This document shows positions 1 to 6,152 of a stretch of 7,088 nt of DNA, one piece after another. The translations under genes were made by a program, and so were the position numbers. The notes beneath the pieces are model-generated. The model was not told the origin of the DNA. It did no database searches and worked only from the letters and a program-made list of their open reading frames with translations. Positions within the stretch are counted from its first letter, which is position 1; each line of letters begins with the position of its first letter. Source of the DNA: Thermococcus sp. (GTDB lineage: Archaea > Methanobacteriota_B > Thermococci > Thermococcales > Thermococcaceae); NCBI GenBank assembly GCA_027001105.1, contig JALTMZ010000051.1:1-7088 (forward strand). Reading direction: 5' to 3'.

Positions 1-835
1 GGACCATTATTCCATTTCTCGTTCTCCCCGTTAGGTAGAAATTAAAAAGTGAAAAGAAAAAATTCGATGTGTTCACAGAGAATGCCACCGTCAAAAATGA
101 CCTTTCATCCCTTGAAAAGAAGCTTCCAATTAATGCAGCCTGAGAAGAGGTAAAGGCAGGAAGCAGGGATGCAAGCATTCCTAAAGCAGTTCCAAGGAGA
201 GAAAAACCAAATAAAGACTTATGGGACATTTTAATTTCATAATCTCCAGCTTCGATATTGGTAATCCCACTACGCAGAGAGTAAAATATTGTGGGAACTC
301 CAAATAAACCAACAAAAATGTGAAAATATGGCTCCCTGAGAGGTAAATAGTCAATCAAAATTCCAAGAATCCCAGAGATTAAGAAAACAAGTAAAGCAAG
401 AACCTTCTTTATTCCTTTTTCTATTAAAATCAAAAAACAAGCCAAAAAGAATACAAATACTCTACCAAACCCGGGTGTGTAGTTAGGGGCTAAAGATAGA
501 TAAATAGGCAAGAGAGGAAAAGCAAAAATTACTGCTAAAAGACTTGCCTTCAGAGAGATGTTAATTACCTCAAGAGCTCTCCCCTCAAGAACCAATTTAT
601 GGGCAGGCAAGATATTCAATACCGTATCTTCATCAGGAACTCCAAGAAAAGTTGAAGGTATAGAGTCCAAAAACGTATGAGTTAAGCCCATGATATAAAT
701 GAGAATCACAAATCCAAGTCCATTAGGTTTATTATTTAAAGCATTTAACAATGATGCCAAGGTATTCACGTGCAATGCTGGTGTTACCCCCGTTATAGTT
801 CCAGCTATGAGTCCGAACAAGAATTCTCTAAGCAT
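1..835 (-). CDS. TctA-like membrane permease (DUF112 / COG1784), partial: N-terminal 278 residues
   Basis: A reading frame that starts at ATG 835 and stays open to the left edge, so the C-terminus is missing. I translated it by hand. It is very hydrophobic with many membrane segments. It carries the hallmarks of the TctA permease fold: an N-terminal glycine-rich re-entrant motif GTITGVTPALHVN (residues 12-24), a conserved loop SIPSTFLGVPDEDTV (58-72) followed by LVLEGRA, and a second copy of the glycine/proline motif at LLPAFTSSQAALIG (224-237). Bacterial TctA is the large membrane subunit of tripartite tricarboxylate transporters. Archaeal members of this branch are usually annotated only as predicted membrane proteins, and no TctB or TctC gene is visible here, so the substrate is unknown. 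The start is set by an in-frame TGA two codons upstream and by a GAGG about 9 nt before the ATG. The start lies inside the 3' end of the upstream OB-repeat gene (31 nt overlap), which suggests translational coupling. Confidence 0.8.
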   Translation of the reverse strand, partial: MLREFLFGLIAGTITGVTPALHVNTLASLLNALNNKPNGLGFVILIYIMGLTHTFLDSIPSTFLGVPDEDTVLNILPAHKLVLEGRALEVINISLKASLLAVIFAFPLLPIYLSLAPNYTPGFGRVFVFFLACFLILIEKGIKKVLALLVFLISGILGILIDYLPLREPYFHIFVGLFGVPTIFYSLRSGITNIEAGDYEIKMSHKSLFGFSLLGTALGMLASLLPAFTSSQAALIGSFFSRDERSFLTVAFSVNTSNFFFSLFNFYLTGRTRNGIMV

Positions 836-2010
836 ACATCATCCCTCGAATGTATCTCAAGGGCTGGTTTCCCCCTATATGTTGTGTAAATTCCAAAAGC
901 TGTAATCGTTTGGTTCTCTTTAAGCTCAAGATTCAGAGACTTTCTAAGTTTTAGAAGAATCCAACATTTGTCATTAGTAATATTTGCCAAACCGAACCCA
1001 TTTTTGTAAATCCTAATCCAAGAAATCCTTCCTTCAATTTTAATGACGCCTTCATGTTCAGGAGTGCATATCGAATTTTCGAGTTTTTCTCTTGGAAGCT
1101 TAACAGAACAGTTCAAACATACAAGAGAGCGCTCTCTTCGGAGAGCTTCAAACTCTACAATATCCCCAGTTCTTGCAGAGTATGAGTATAGCTTTAAATC
1201 AGTACACTTCAAGCTTAGACCTCTACCAGCTTTGATAACTTGGCAACTTCCATATGCTATGTCTCCAATTTCCTCTTCTCCAATAGATTTTCTTTCTGCT
1301 TTTCCAGTAATTTTAACATCATTTATGCTGTTTACGTAAAGCGTAAGCGTCGAATACAGTCTTGCAATCCCCAAAATTTCAACTTTGTCTCCAAGCTTCA
1401 GAGAAAATCTGTAGGGTAAGTAAGCTTTAATCTTTTCTTTTCCGTTCCATATTATTGTTGGTGTTTTGTTATCCAAAACCACTCCAACAACTCGATAGGG
1501 AAAATTATCCCTGGGCTCTGCTAAAAAATCTCCTACTTCAAAGCTAATGACATAAAATGTATCCCCATAAATCACACCTTTTGCCCATATCTCTGCGCCT
1601 TCCTGAGCATTTAAACATCTGTCAAGTTTTACTTTTTGAGGAGTGAGAATATAACAACCGTGATCATCCCAATAAACCCCCGATAAGGAGAAGAGATGTA
1701 ATTCTTCAGTACTTCCATTTGTGATTCTTAGAGGATACACAGATTTTCGCTTTTTGTTGACAACTTTCCCCTGAATCGTGTATATCTTGCCTTCAATTAG
1801 ACTTTCATAAACTGTAATGGTTTCAAGTCCGTCAGTGAGCACACTAAAGTCGCCCTTAGAATAAACACAAATACCAGTAAAAACTACAATATCGCCCTTT
1901 TGAGCATCTTCAATGTTACTGTATTTTTCGGAACCAATAATATATGCAGCACCCAACATCATTAAAGATGCTAATATTAATACCACAGTATATATTCCAT
2001 CTTTAACCAT
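805..2010 (-). CDS. Membrane-anchored, cysteine-rich protein with repeated OB-like beta domains
   Basis: A 401-residue protein with an N-terminal hydrophobic segment (about residues 6-26) that is either a signal anchor or an uncleaved signal peptide. The rest is soluble and beta-rich, so I expect it outside the membrane. It reads as about five similar OB-like units (roughly 36-97, 105-165, 171-236, 250-302 and 318-392). Each has a pattern of a short strand with glycine, a variable loop, then a 'GD.V...G' or 'G..Y...G' turn. The last unit (EGRISWIRIYKNG ... TAFGIYTTYRGKPALEI) is the clearest OB fold. Eleven cysteines lie at 48, 119, 132, 256, 269, 298, 301, 315, 349, 393 and 398. Their number suggests disulfides, or a metal site at CLNC (298-301). 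I do not know its function. An OB fold does not prove nucleic-acid binding, and an extracytoplasmic ligand- or partner-binding role with the overlapping TctA-like permease is equally plausible. There is no clear Shine-Dalgarno site; the TATA box is so close that the mRNA is probably almost leaderless. Confidence 0.75.
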   Translation of the reverse strand: MVKDGIYTVVLILASLMMLGAAYIIGSEKYSNIEDAQKGDIVVFTGICVYSKGDFSVLTDGLETITVYESLIEGKIYTIQGKVVNKKRKSVYPLRITNGSTEELHLFSLSGVYWDDHGCYILTPQKVKLDRCLNAQEGAEIWAKGVIYGDTFYVISFEVGDFLAEPRDNFPYRVVGVVLDNKTPTIIWNGKEKIKAYLPYRFSLKLGDKVEILGIARLYSTLTLYVNSINDVKITGKAERKSIGEEEIGDIAYGSCQVIKAGRGLSLKCTDLKLYSYSARTGDIVEFEALRRERSLVCLNCSVKLPREKLENSICTPEHEGVIKIEGRISWIRIYKNGFGLANITNDKCWILLKLRKSLNLELKENQTITAFGIYTTYRGKPALEIHSRDDVCLENSCSDS

Positions 2011-2032
2011 GTTTATAAGTAATTTAAAAACT

Positions 2033-2040
2033 TTAAAAAG
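2033..2040 (-). promoter_or_regulatory. TATA box for the OB-repeat gene (short-leader or leaderless)
   Basis: On the minus strand GAAAACTTTTTAAAG lies upstream of the gene, with TTTTTAAA as the TATA element and the purine-rich GAAAA as a possible BRE. Its centre is about 26 nt from the ATG at 2010. An archaeal start site 24-27 nt downstream of TATA would therefore fall at or next to the start codon. That agrees with the absence of a Shine-Dalgarno sequence. A second AT-rich candidate, TTTTTAAA at about 2024-2031, is too close to be used with this ATG. Confidence 0.5.
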
Positions 2041-2067
2041 TTTTCTATTGTTGGATTAGATATCCTA

Positions 2068-2085
2068 TACCGGAACTACCGGAAC
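2068..2085. repeat. Perfect 9-bp tandem direct repeat, TACCGGAAC x2
   Basis: TACCGGAAC occurs twice with no spacer in the 87-bp gap between the second KaiC-like gene (stop at 2098) and the OB-repeat gene (start at 2010). It sits about 28 bp upstream of the proposed TATA box. The two CCGG cores could also form a weak 4-bp stem with a 5-nt loop. A tandem repeat just upstream of a promoter could be an activator site, but this is inferred from position alone. On the minus strand the repeat follows a pyrimidine-rich stretch after the KaiC stop that could weakly terminate transcription. Confidence 0.55.
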
Positions 2086-2097
2086 AAAGAGTAAGAA

Positions 2098-2841
2098 TCA
2101 GACTTGAAGCTGAATTCCTGTTTCAGTTATCTCATAAGGCACCCAAGACAGAACATGTTTGGTTCTTCTCATTCCATAGACCCTTAGATATCTTCTGAGG
2201 GTCATATTTTCTTCTATTAACCTCATCTCGATTATTCCATCAACAATTGCCTTAACCATCATTTCAACATGAGGTTCCTCAATTCCAGAATTCATTTCAA
2301 CCAACCACACCTGCTTGTTTCTGTGAGCAAGTTCTTTTAAATCCTCCAAAAATTTGTATATCTGCTTTTTATCTGTTTCAAAGAATATCGGAGTCAAAGA
2401 TGATATTATTCCCGTTATCATTGGAGGGTTCTTTTCAGATAAAATCTTCAAGGTTACATCCTTTATTGCATCGATAAGTTGAGTAGTGTCTCTGATATCA
2501 GTAACAACCGCTTCATCAAAGGAGAACTTAGGAGTCCCCCTTAATCTCTGACTGTAGGCATCGAGTATAAAGAAATTTTCCTCAAGATATGGCATGAAAT
2601 CCCATCCAAAGTCAAGAGCATTACTTACAAACTCATATTTCGGAATATCAACGAGGATACCAATTGCGGAGTATCCTCCAGTTAGCTGTGTGTGAACGAA
2701 CTGGCTGATAAACGTTGTTTTTCCTGACTTGGGATCACCAATTAGCAAAACAACGCTACCTTTTGGAATGCCTCCCATTATGAGGTCATCTATTATTCCA
2801 GTCGGAACTCTTTCCACTCGTTTTTCAATGTCTTCATACAT
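2098..2841 (-). CDS. KaiC/Rad55-like single-domain protein, degenerate in catalytic residues
   Basis: A 247-residue RecA-fold protein of the KaiC/Rad55 (COG0467) family. It has an intact Walker A motif GDPKSGKT (residues 35-42), the family signature FGWDF (78-82), and the C-terminal MRRTKH followed by PYEIT. Aligned by eye with the upstream paralogue, it lacks key ATPase residues. The catalytic Glu-Glu pair is Asp65-Ile66, the Walker B aspartate is Ser147, and the sensor lysine of the KMR motif is Gly223. It probably binds nucleotide but hydrolyses it poorly or not at all. A regulatory or structural partner of the upstream ATPase is my inference. The start is uncertain. ATG 2841 aligns best with the paralogue's N-terminus. 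TTG 2862 has a GGGGTG site 7 nt upstream and would add 7 residues. TTG 2919 would add 26 residues and overlap the upstream gene by 29 nt. It is almost certainly in an operon with that gene. Confidence 0.82.
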   Translation of the reverse strand: MYEDIEKRVERVPTGIIDDLIMGGIPKGSVVLLIGDPKSGKTTFISQFVHTQLTGGYSAIGILVDIPKYEFVSNALDFGWDFMPYLEENFFILDAYSQRLRGTPKFSFDEAVVTDIRDTTQLIDAIKDVTLKILSEKNPPMITGIISSLTPIFFETDKKQIYKFLEDLKELAHRNKQVWLVEMNSGIEEPHVEMMVKAIVDGIIEMRLIEENMTLRRYLRVYGMRRTKHVLSWVPYEITETGIQLQV

Positions 2842-2890
2842 TTCAAAGATATTCTGAACCAAAGCGAGACACCCCGTGCAGAATTCGAAA

Positions 2891-3640
2891 TCAATAAATC
2901 TCTCCACTTGGATAGACAACTATTCCACTGTTGGTTATTTCAAATGGGTATTTTCTCATCGAATGCTTTGTCTCACGCATTTTCCTGATAAGCAGGTATC
3001 TTTTTAGCTCAATGTTTCTTTCTTGGAGATCAAGAATCACGACACCCCTTGCTATATATTCCTCAATCCCATATCTGCTTATTCTTCCAGCACTCGGATC
3101 TGGAGCTTCGGTTGTCAGGATTGTTGTAACGCCCATTTCAAGAAGTATTGTGTTCAACTTTAGTAACACTTCCCTTATTTGTGTCTCTTCTTTAAGTCTA
3201 AATGCTATCGAAGGAACAGAATCAATAACAAGACGTTTCGCATTTATTGCTTTTACGACCCTATAGATGTATCTAAGAAAATTATCAATGTTAAACCTAT
3301 CCTCAAGAGCAAATTTTTCTTCGGAAGGCAATCCAACGCTTGAGCTAACACCATCCACAATGGCAATTAAGCCTTGCTCTTCATATTTTCTAAAATCCCA
3401 TCCAAAAGAAAGCATTTCCCTCCGAAGGTCTTTTGCCCTTTCTTCTAACGTAACAAAAACACCAGGCTCTCCATATTCTTCTGCCCCTTTATATATAAAT
3501 TGAGCCCCAAAAGTAGTCTTACCAGTACCGGTACTACCAGTTACCAGGATAGTTGTATTCTCAGGGAAACCTCCCTCAATCAGCTCATCAAAACCCGGGA
3601 TTCCGCTTTTAACCCTCCTTACTACATAAGACTCAACCAT
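2891..3640 (-). CDS. KaiC/Rad55-like single-domain ATPase, catalytic residues intact
   Basis: A 249-residue single-domain KaiC-type RecA-fold ATPase (COG0467). Domain order: N-terminal SGIPGFDELIEGGFP typical of KaiC and RadA relatives, Walker A GSTGTGKT (35-42), the KaiC catalytic glutamates in VTLEERA (Glu66-Glu67), FGWDF (79-83), Walker B RLVIDS (Asp140), and the C-terminal RKMRETKH (Lys220, Arg222) leading into YPFEIT. All residues for ATP binding and hydrolysis by a ring-forming ATPase are present. KaiC autophosphorylation needs a second domain and particular Ser/Thr sites, so clock function should not be assumed. In archaea, single-domain relatives are varied and mostly uncharacterised; some belong to the RadA-paralogue group. 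The start at ATG 3640 is preferred over GTG 3649 because a perfect Shine-Dalgarno AGGTGAT ends 4 nt before it and overlaps the GTG. It is first in an operon with the degenerate paralogue and divergent from the primase genes. Confidence 0.88.
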   Translation of the reverse strand: MVESYVVRRVKSGIPGFDELIEGGFPENTTILVTGSTGTGKTTFGAQFIYKGAEEYGEPGVFVTLEERAKDLRREMLSFGWDFRKYEEQGLIAIVDGVSSSVGLPSEEKFALEDRFNIDNFLRYIYRVVKAINAKRLVIDSVPSIAFRLKEETQIREVLLKLNTILLEMGVTTILTTEAPDPSAGRISRYGIEEYIARGVVILDLQERNIELKRYLLIRKMRETKHSMRKYPFEITNSGIVVYPSGEIY

Positions 3641-3643
3641 CGT

Positions 3644-3651
3644 GATCACCT
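3644..3651 (-). promoter_or_regulatory. Strong Shine-Dalgarno site that fixes the KaiC-like ATPase start at 3640
   Basis: AGGTGATC on the minus strand matches the complement of the archaeal 16S rRNA 3' end over 7 nt (AGGTGAT) and ends 4 nt before ATG 3640. The alternative GTG at 3649 lies inside the site and so cannot be served by it. Confidence 0.75.
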
Positions 3652-3682
3652 GATAACATTGATAAGTATAACATCCAGGCTT

Positions 3683-3690
3683 TTATTAAA
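3683..3690 (-). promoter_or_regulatory. TATA box for the KaiC-like gene pair
   Basis: Minus-strand TTTAATAA, preceded by the purine-rich AGAAAGGA (3694-3701) as a possible BRE. It lies about 46 nt upstream of ATG 3640. A start site about 25 nt downstream would leave a leader of about 20 nt that just contains the Shine-Dalgarno site, which is an ordinary archaeal layout. Confidence 0.45.
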
Positions 3691-3786
3691 TTTATCCTTT
3701 CTCCATTTCGTTATGACCAATTTATTTTTGAGTTATTAACCAATATAAAATTTTTGGAGTGAGGTTTCCTGTTTTCTGCAATTTCC

Positions 3787-3800
3787 GCAACTCTCGTTGC
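3787..3800. other. Small perfect hairpin in the divergent intergenic region
   Basis: GCAAC-TCTC-GTTGC forms a 5-bp stem with a 4-nt loop near the middle of the 283-bp gap between the KaiC-like ATPase (start 3640) and priL (start 3924). A second, looser inverted repeat (ACTCTC at 3790-3795, GAGAGT at 3817-3822) overlaps it. It could be an operator or an RNA structure in a long leader, or chance. Apart from the two promoters and this hairpin, the gap holds a 37-codon minus-strand open stretch (3711-3824) with no start codon. Confidence 0.3.
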
Positions 3801-3885
3801 TAATTCTTCAAATTTAGAGAGTATCTACAAAAAAGAAAGCAAATAGATCAAATCACAGTACTCCGCTTGCTATGTAGCATAAGAG

Positions 3886-3893
3886 TTTTAATA
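3886..3893 (+). promoter_or_regulatory. TATA box for the priL-priS operon
   Basis: TTTTAATA preceded by purine-rich AAGAG (3881-3885), centred about 34 nt upstream of ATG 3924. The expected start site is near 3915, giving a very short leader that would begin at about the Shine-Dalgarno sequence AGGTGA (3914-3919). An alternative upstream TATA-like element, TATAAAA at 3743-3749, could give a longer leader. Confidence 0.4.
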
Positions 3894-3923
3894 TCAAAAT
3901 CAACAATTCCCTTAGGTGAGGTC

Positions 3924-5120
3924 ATGCTCGATCCCTTTGGGAAAAAGGCAAGGGAATTACTTAAAGAATTTGAAGACATTAACAGCTTCTTAGAGATTAT
4001 TCCAACGTATCTGGATATAAATTTAGCATTAGAACGGGTTAAATGGTTAAAAAATGGTGCAATTCCGGAATATATTTTAAATGCTAATGATTGGAAAGAT
4101 TTAATGGGGTTTTACGCCCTTTTAGGCGCACTTGCATTTTCTCCGTATGGATTTGAAATGGAGCTTGTAAAAGAAGCCAATTTAAAGATATATCTTACCA
4201 GAATCGAAAAAACCAAGAATTTTGAAGAGCTTTCAATATCTATTGAACCTGTAGCAGATAATGAAATACCTCAAAGAGATCTGACGATAATTGAAAAAAG
4301 ACTTTACAGCGAAATTTCTCCAGAAGACAGAGAAAAAATTACCCTCAAATACAAAGTTAAGCTAAAAGATTTTTTAAGCTTAAATGAAGGTAGCCTAAAA
4401 GAAGTGTACATTAGAAATGGATATGCATATCTGAATAGAAGCCAACTTATAGAGCTATGGAAAAAATCCTTTGAAAAAAATCTTGAGAGAGCCGTGAATC
4501 TACTATATGAACTCAGAGATGAGCTTCCCCAGTACTATATCCAACTTTATAATCGGTTAAGTGAGATTGCAAGAGAGCACTTTAAGAAAAGGCTTGAAGG
4601 GGTTGGAAGAACCACTGCCCAACCATTGAGATTCGATTTATTCCCCCCATGCATTAAAATCGCCCTGGGGGGTGTACCCAGCGGGTTAAGAAATTATGCC
4701 ATAACTGTTCTATTGACATCATTCTTGAGCTATGCAAGGATATGCCCCAATCCCCCAAGCAAAAATGTGAGAATCAAAGACTGCGTAAAGGATTTAAGCA
4801 TAATTGAAAAAGAAATCCTGCCAGTTATAATTGAAGCAGGGAACCGGTGCTCTCCACCACTTTTTGAAGACCAGCCAAATGAAATCAAAAACATATGGTA
4901 TCACCTTGGGTTTGGCTATACTTCAAAGCCCAGATTGGAAGATAGTGGCACCTCCACTTGGTATTTCCCACCAAACTGCTCAAAAATTAGGGCAAATGCA
5001 CCTCAGCTCTGCAAACCCGATAAAGACTGCAAGTACATCAAAAATCCTCTCACCTACTATCTGAGAAAGCTATACTTAGAAAGTAAGAAAGAGAGCCAAG
5101 GAGAGGATGGAAATGAGTGA
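3924..5120 (+). CDS. priL: DNA primase large subunit PriL
   Basis: A 398-residue large subunit of the archaeal/eukaryal-type primase, which with PriS makes RNA (and in Thermococcales also DNA) primers for replication. PriL regulates the catalytic subunit and helps in initiation. The N-terminal half is helical. The C-terminal Fe-S domain starts at the conserved FPPCIK (Cys243) and continues with IALGGVPSGLRNYAI. It then has TWYFPPNCSKI (Cys352), LCKPDKDCKYI (Cys363, Cys369) and NPLTYYLRKLY at the end. Cys243, 352, 363 and 369 are my likely [4Fe-4S] ligands; Cys274, 287 and 309 are additional. The length matches Pyrococcus PriL (about 400 residues). The start at ATG 3924 is chosen because AGGTGA sits 4 nt before it. 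An in-frame TTG at 3867 would add 19 residues with no ribosome site. The gene overlaps priS by 8 nt, so the two subunits are probably made together by translational coupling. Confidence 0.95.
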   Translation: MLDPFGKKARELLKEFEDINSFLEIIPTYLDINLALERVKWLKNGAIPEYILNANDWKDLMGFYALLGALAFSPYGFEMELVKEANLKIYLTRIEKTKNFEELSISIEPVADNEIPQRDLTIIEKRLYSEISPEDREKITLKYKVKLKDFLSLNEGSLKEVYIRNGYAYLNRSQLIELWKKSFEKNLERAVNLLYELRDELPQYYIQLYNRLSEIAREHFKKRLEGVGRTTAQPLRFDLFPPCIKIALGGVPSGLRNYAITVLLTSFLSYARICPNPPSKNVRIKDCVKDLSIIEKEILPVIIEAGNRCSPPLFEDQPNEIKNIWYHLGFGYTSKPRLEDSGTSTWYFPPNCSKIRANAPQLCKPDKDCKYIKNPLTYYLRKLYLESKKESQGEDGNE

Positions 5121-6150
5121 GCTCTTCAGGGAAGCTACAAAGAAGGAGAGACAGCTCTACTACACAAAGGAATGGAGCGCTAAAAAGCTCCCAGCATTTA
5201 TTATGGAAACTCTTGAAAATAGAGAATTTGGATTTGATCATACCGGAGATGGACCAAGTGATAGGAAAAATGTATTCCATGACATAAGAGACCTGGAAGA
5301 TTACGTTAAAGCAACAGCACCTTATGCAATATTTTCAAGTGTTGCATTATATGAGGAGCCCAAAGAAATGAGTGGGTGGCTTGGAGCAGAGCTTGTCTTT
5401 GATATAGATGCCAAGGATCTGCCCCTAAGAAGATGTAACCATGAAAGTGGAACTGTTTGTCCAATTTGTTTAGAAGACGCTAAAGAGCTTGCAAAAGATA
5501 CACTAATTGTTTTAAAGGAGGATTTTGGATTTGAAGATATTCACATTGTATATTCTGGCAGGGGTTACCATATAAGGGTACTTGATGAATGGGCGCTTGA
5601 ACTTGATTCCAAGGCAAGGGAGAAAATTTTAGCATATATATCTTCAGCAGAAGAGATTACATTCGATGACATCCAAAGCAAGAGGATAATGCTGTCTTCT
5701 GGATACTTCAGGGTTTTTCGTCTTCGCTTTGGATATTTTATAATGCGTGTTAGATACAACCATCTCAAAAACATTGGATTAAATAAAAAGCAGATTAGTT
5801 TGATTCTGAACAACAAAGAAAAAATCTACCAAGGATTCGTTAAAGAGGCAAGACTTACAGCCTTTCCACAGGGAATAGGGTACAAAACTCTCCTTAGACT
5901 CTTCGCATTGTCGACTACATTCTCAAAAGCATACTTCGATGGCAGGGTCACAGTTGACGTTAAAAGAATCCTCAGAGTTCCCTCAAGCCTTCATTCCAAA
6001 GTTGGATTAATTACAACCTATATTGGGAGCAAAGAAAAGGAGCTTGAAAAGTTTAATCCATTTAGAGATGCAGTGCCAAAGTTCAGAAAAGAAGAAGTCA
6101 AGCAAGCATATGAAGAGTGGCTTGAGAACAATGAGCTAAAGAGTGGGTAG
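5113..6150 (+). CDS. priS: DNA primase small (catalytic) subunit PriS
   Basis: A 345-residue catalytic subunit of the archaeo-eukaryotic primase. Visible motifs: FGFDHTGDGPSDRKN (39-53), the metal-binding catalytic pair in VFDIDAKD (Asp97, Asp99), a zinc-binding knuckle CNHESGTVCPIC (Cys108, His110, Cys116, Cys119), and the nucleotide-binding SGRGYH motif (148-153). The third catalytic aspartate is in VTVDVKRILR (Asp282), followed by PSSLHSKVGL. All agree with Pyrococcus furiosus PriS (p41) in order and spacing, and the length matches its 347 residues. I prefer ATG 5113 because GGAGAGG lies 6 nt before it and the resulting MSELFREAT fits the N-terminus of relatives. ATG 5107 (two residues longer) would directly abut that site. 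It overlaps the end of priL by 8 nt and is followed after 2 nt by a transporter gene. Confidence 0.96.
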   Translation: MSELFREATKKERQLYYTKEWSAKKLPAFIMETLENREFGFDHTGDGPSDRKNVFHDIRDLEDYVKATAPYAIFSSVALYEEPKEMSGWLGAELVFDIDAKDLPLRRCNHESGTVCPICLEDAKELAKDTLIVLKEDFGFEDIHIVYSGRGYHIRVLDEWALELDSKAREKILAYISSAEEITFDDIQSKRIMLSSGYFRVFRLRFGYFIMRVRYNHLKNIGLNKKQISLILNNKEKIYQGFVKEARLTAFPQGIGYKTLLRLFALSTTFSKAYFDGRVTVDVKRILRVPSSLHSKVGLITTYIGSKEKELEKFNPFRDAVPKFRKEEVKQAYEEWLENNELKSG

Positions 6151-6152
6151 AG

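Noticed and set aside
833..845. ATGATGT resembling a C box of a C/D guide RNA
   Set aside because: No matching D box at suitable distance, and the sequence is the ribosome-site and start region of the permease gene.
699..905. Plus-strand open frame opposite the permease and OB-repeat genes
   Set aside because: It is antisense to two well-supported minus-strand genes and its sequence has no family features.
3524..3535. 12-bp palindrome AGTACCGGTACT
   Set aside because: It falls on the codons of the Walker A motif (GSTGTGKT), so protein coding explains it.
2891..3640. Calling the intact KaiC-like protein a circadian clock KaiC
   Set aside because: It has only one domain and lacks the second domain needed for clock autophosphorylation; no kaiA or kaiB is present.
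3641..3649. GTG 3649 as the start of the intact KaiC-like ATPase
   Set aside because: The GTG is inside the Shine-Dalgarno sequence that serves ATG 3640.
2931..3739. Three plus-strand open frames opposite the KaiC-like ATPase
   Set aside because: They are mirror images of a gene with clear ATPase motifs and have serine-rich compositions typical of antisense frames.
3867..3923. TTG start for PriL, 19 residues longer
   Set aside because: No ribosome site precedes it, it begins upstream of the likely TATA box, and AGGTGA sits 4 nt before ATG 3924.
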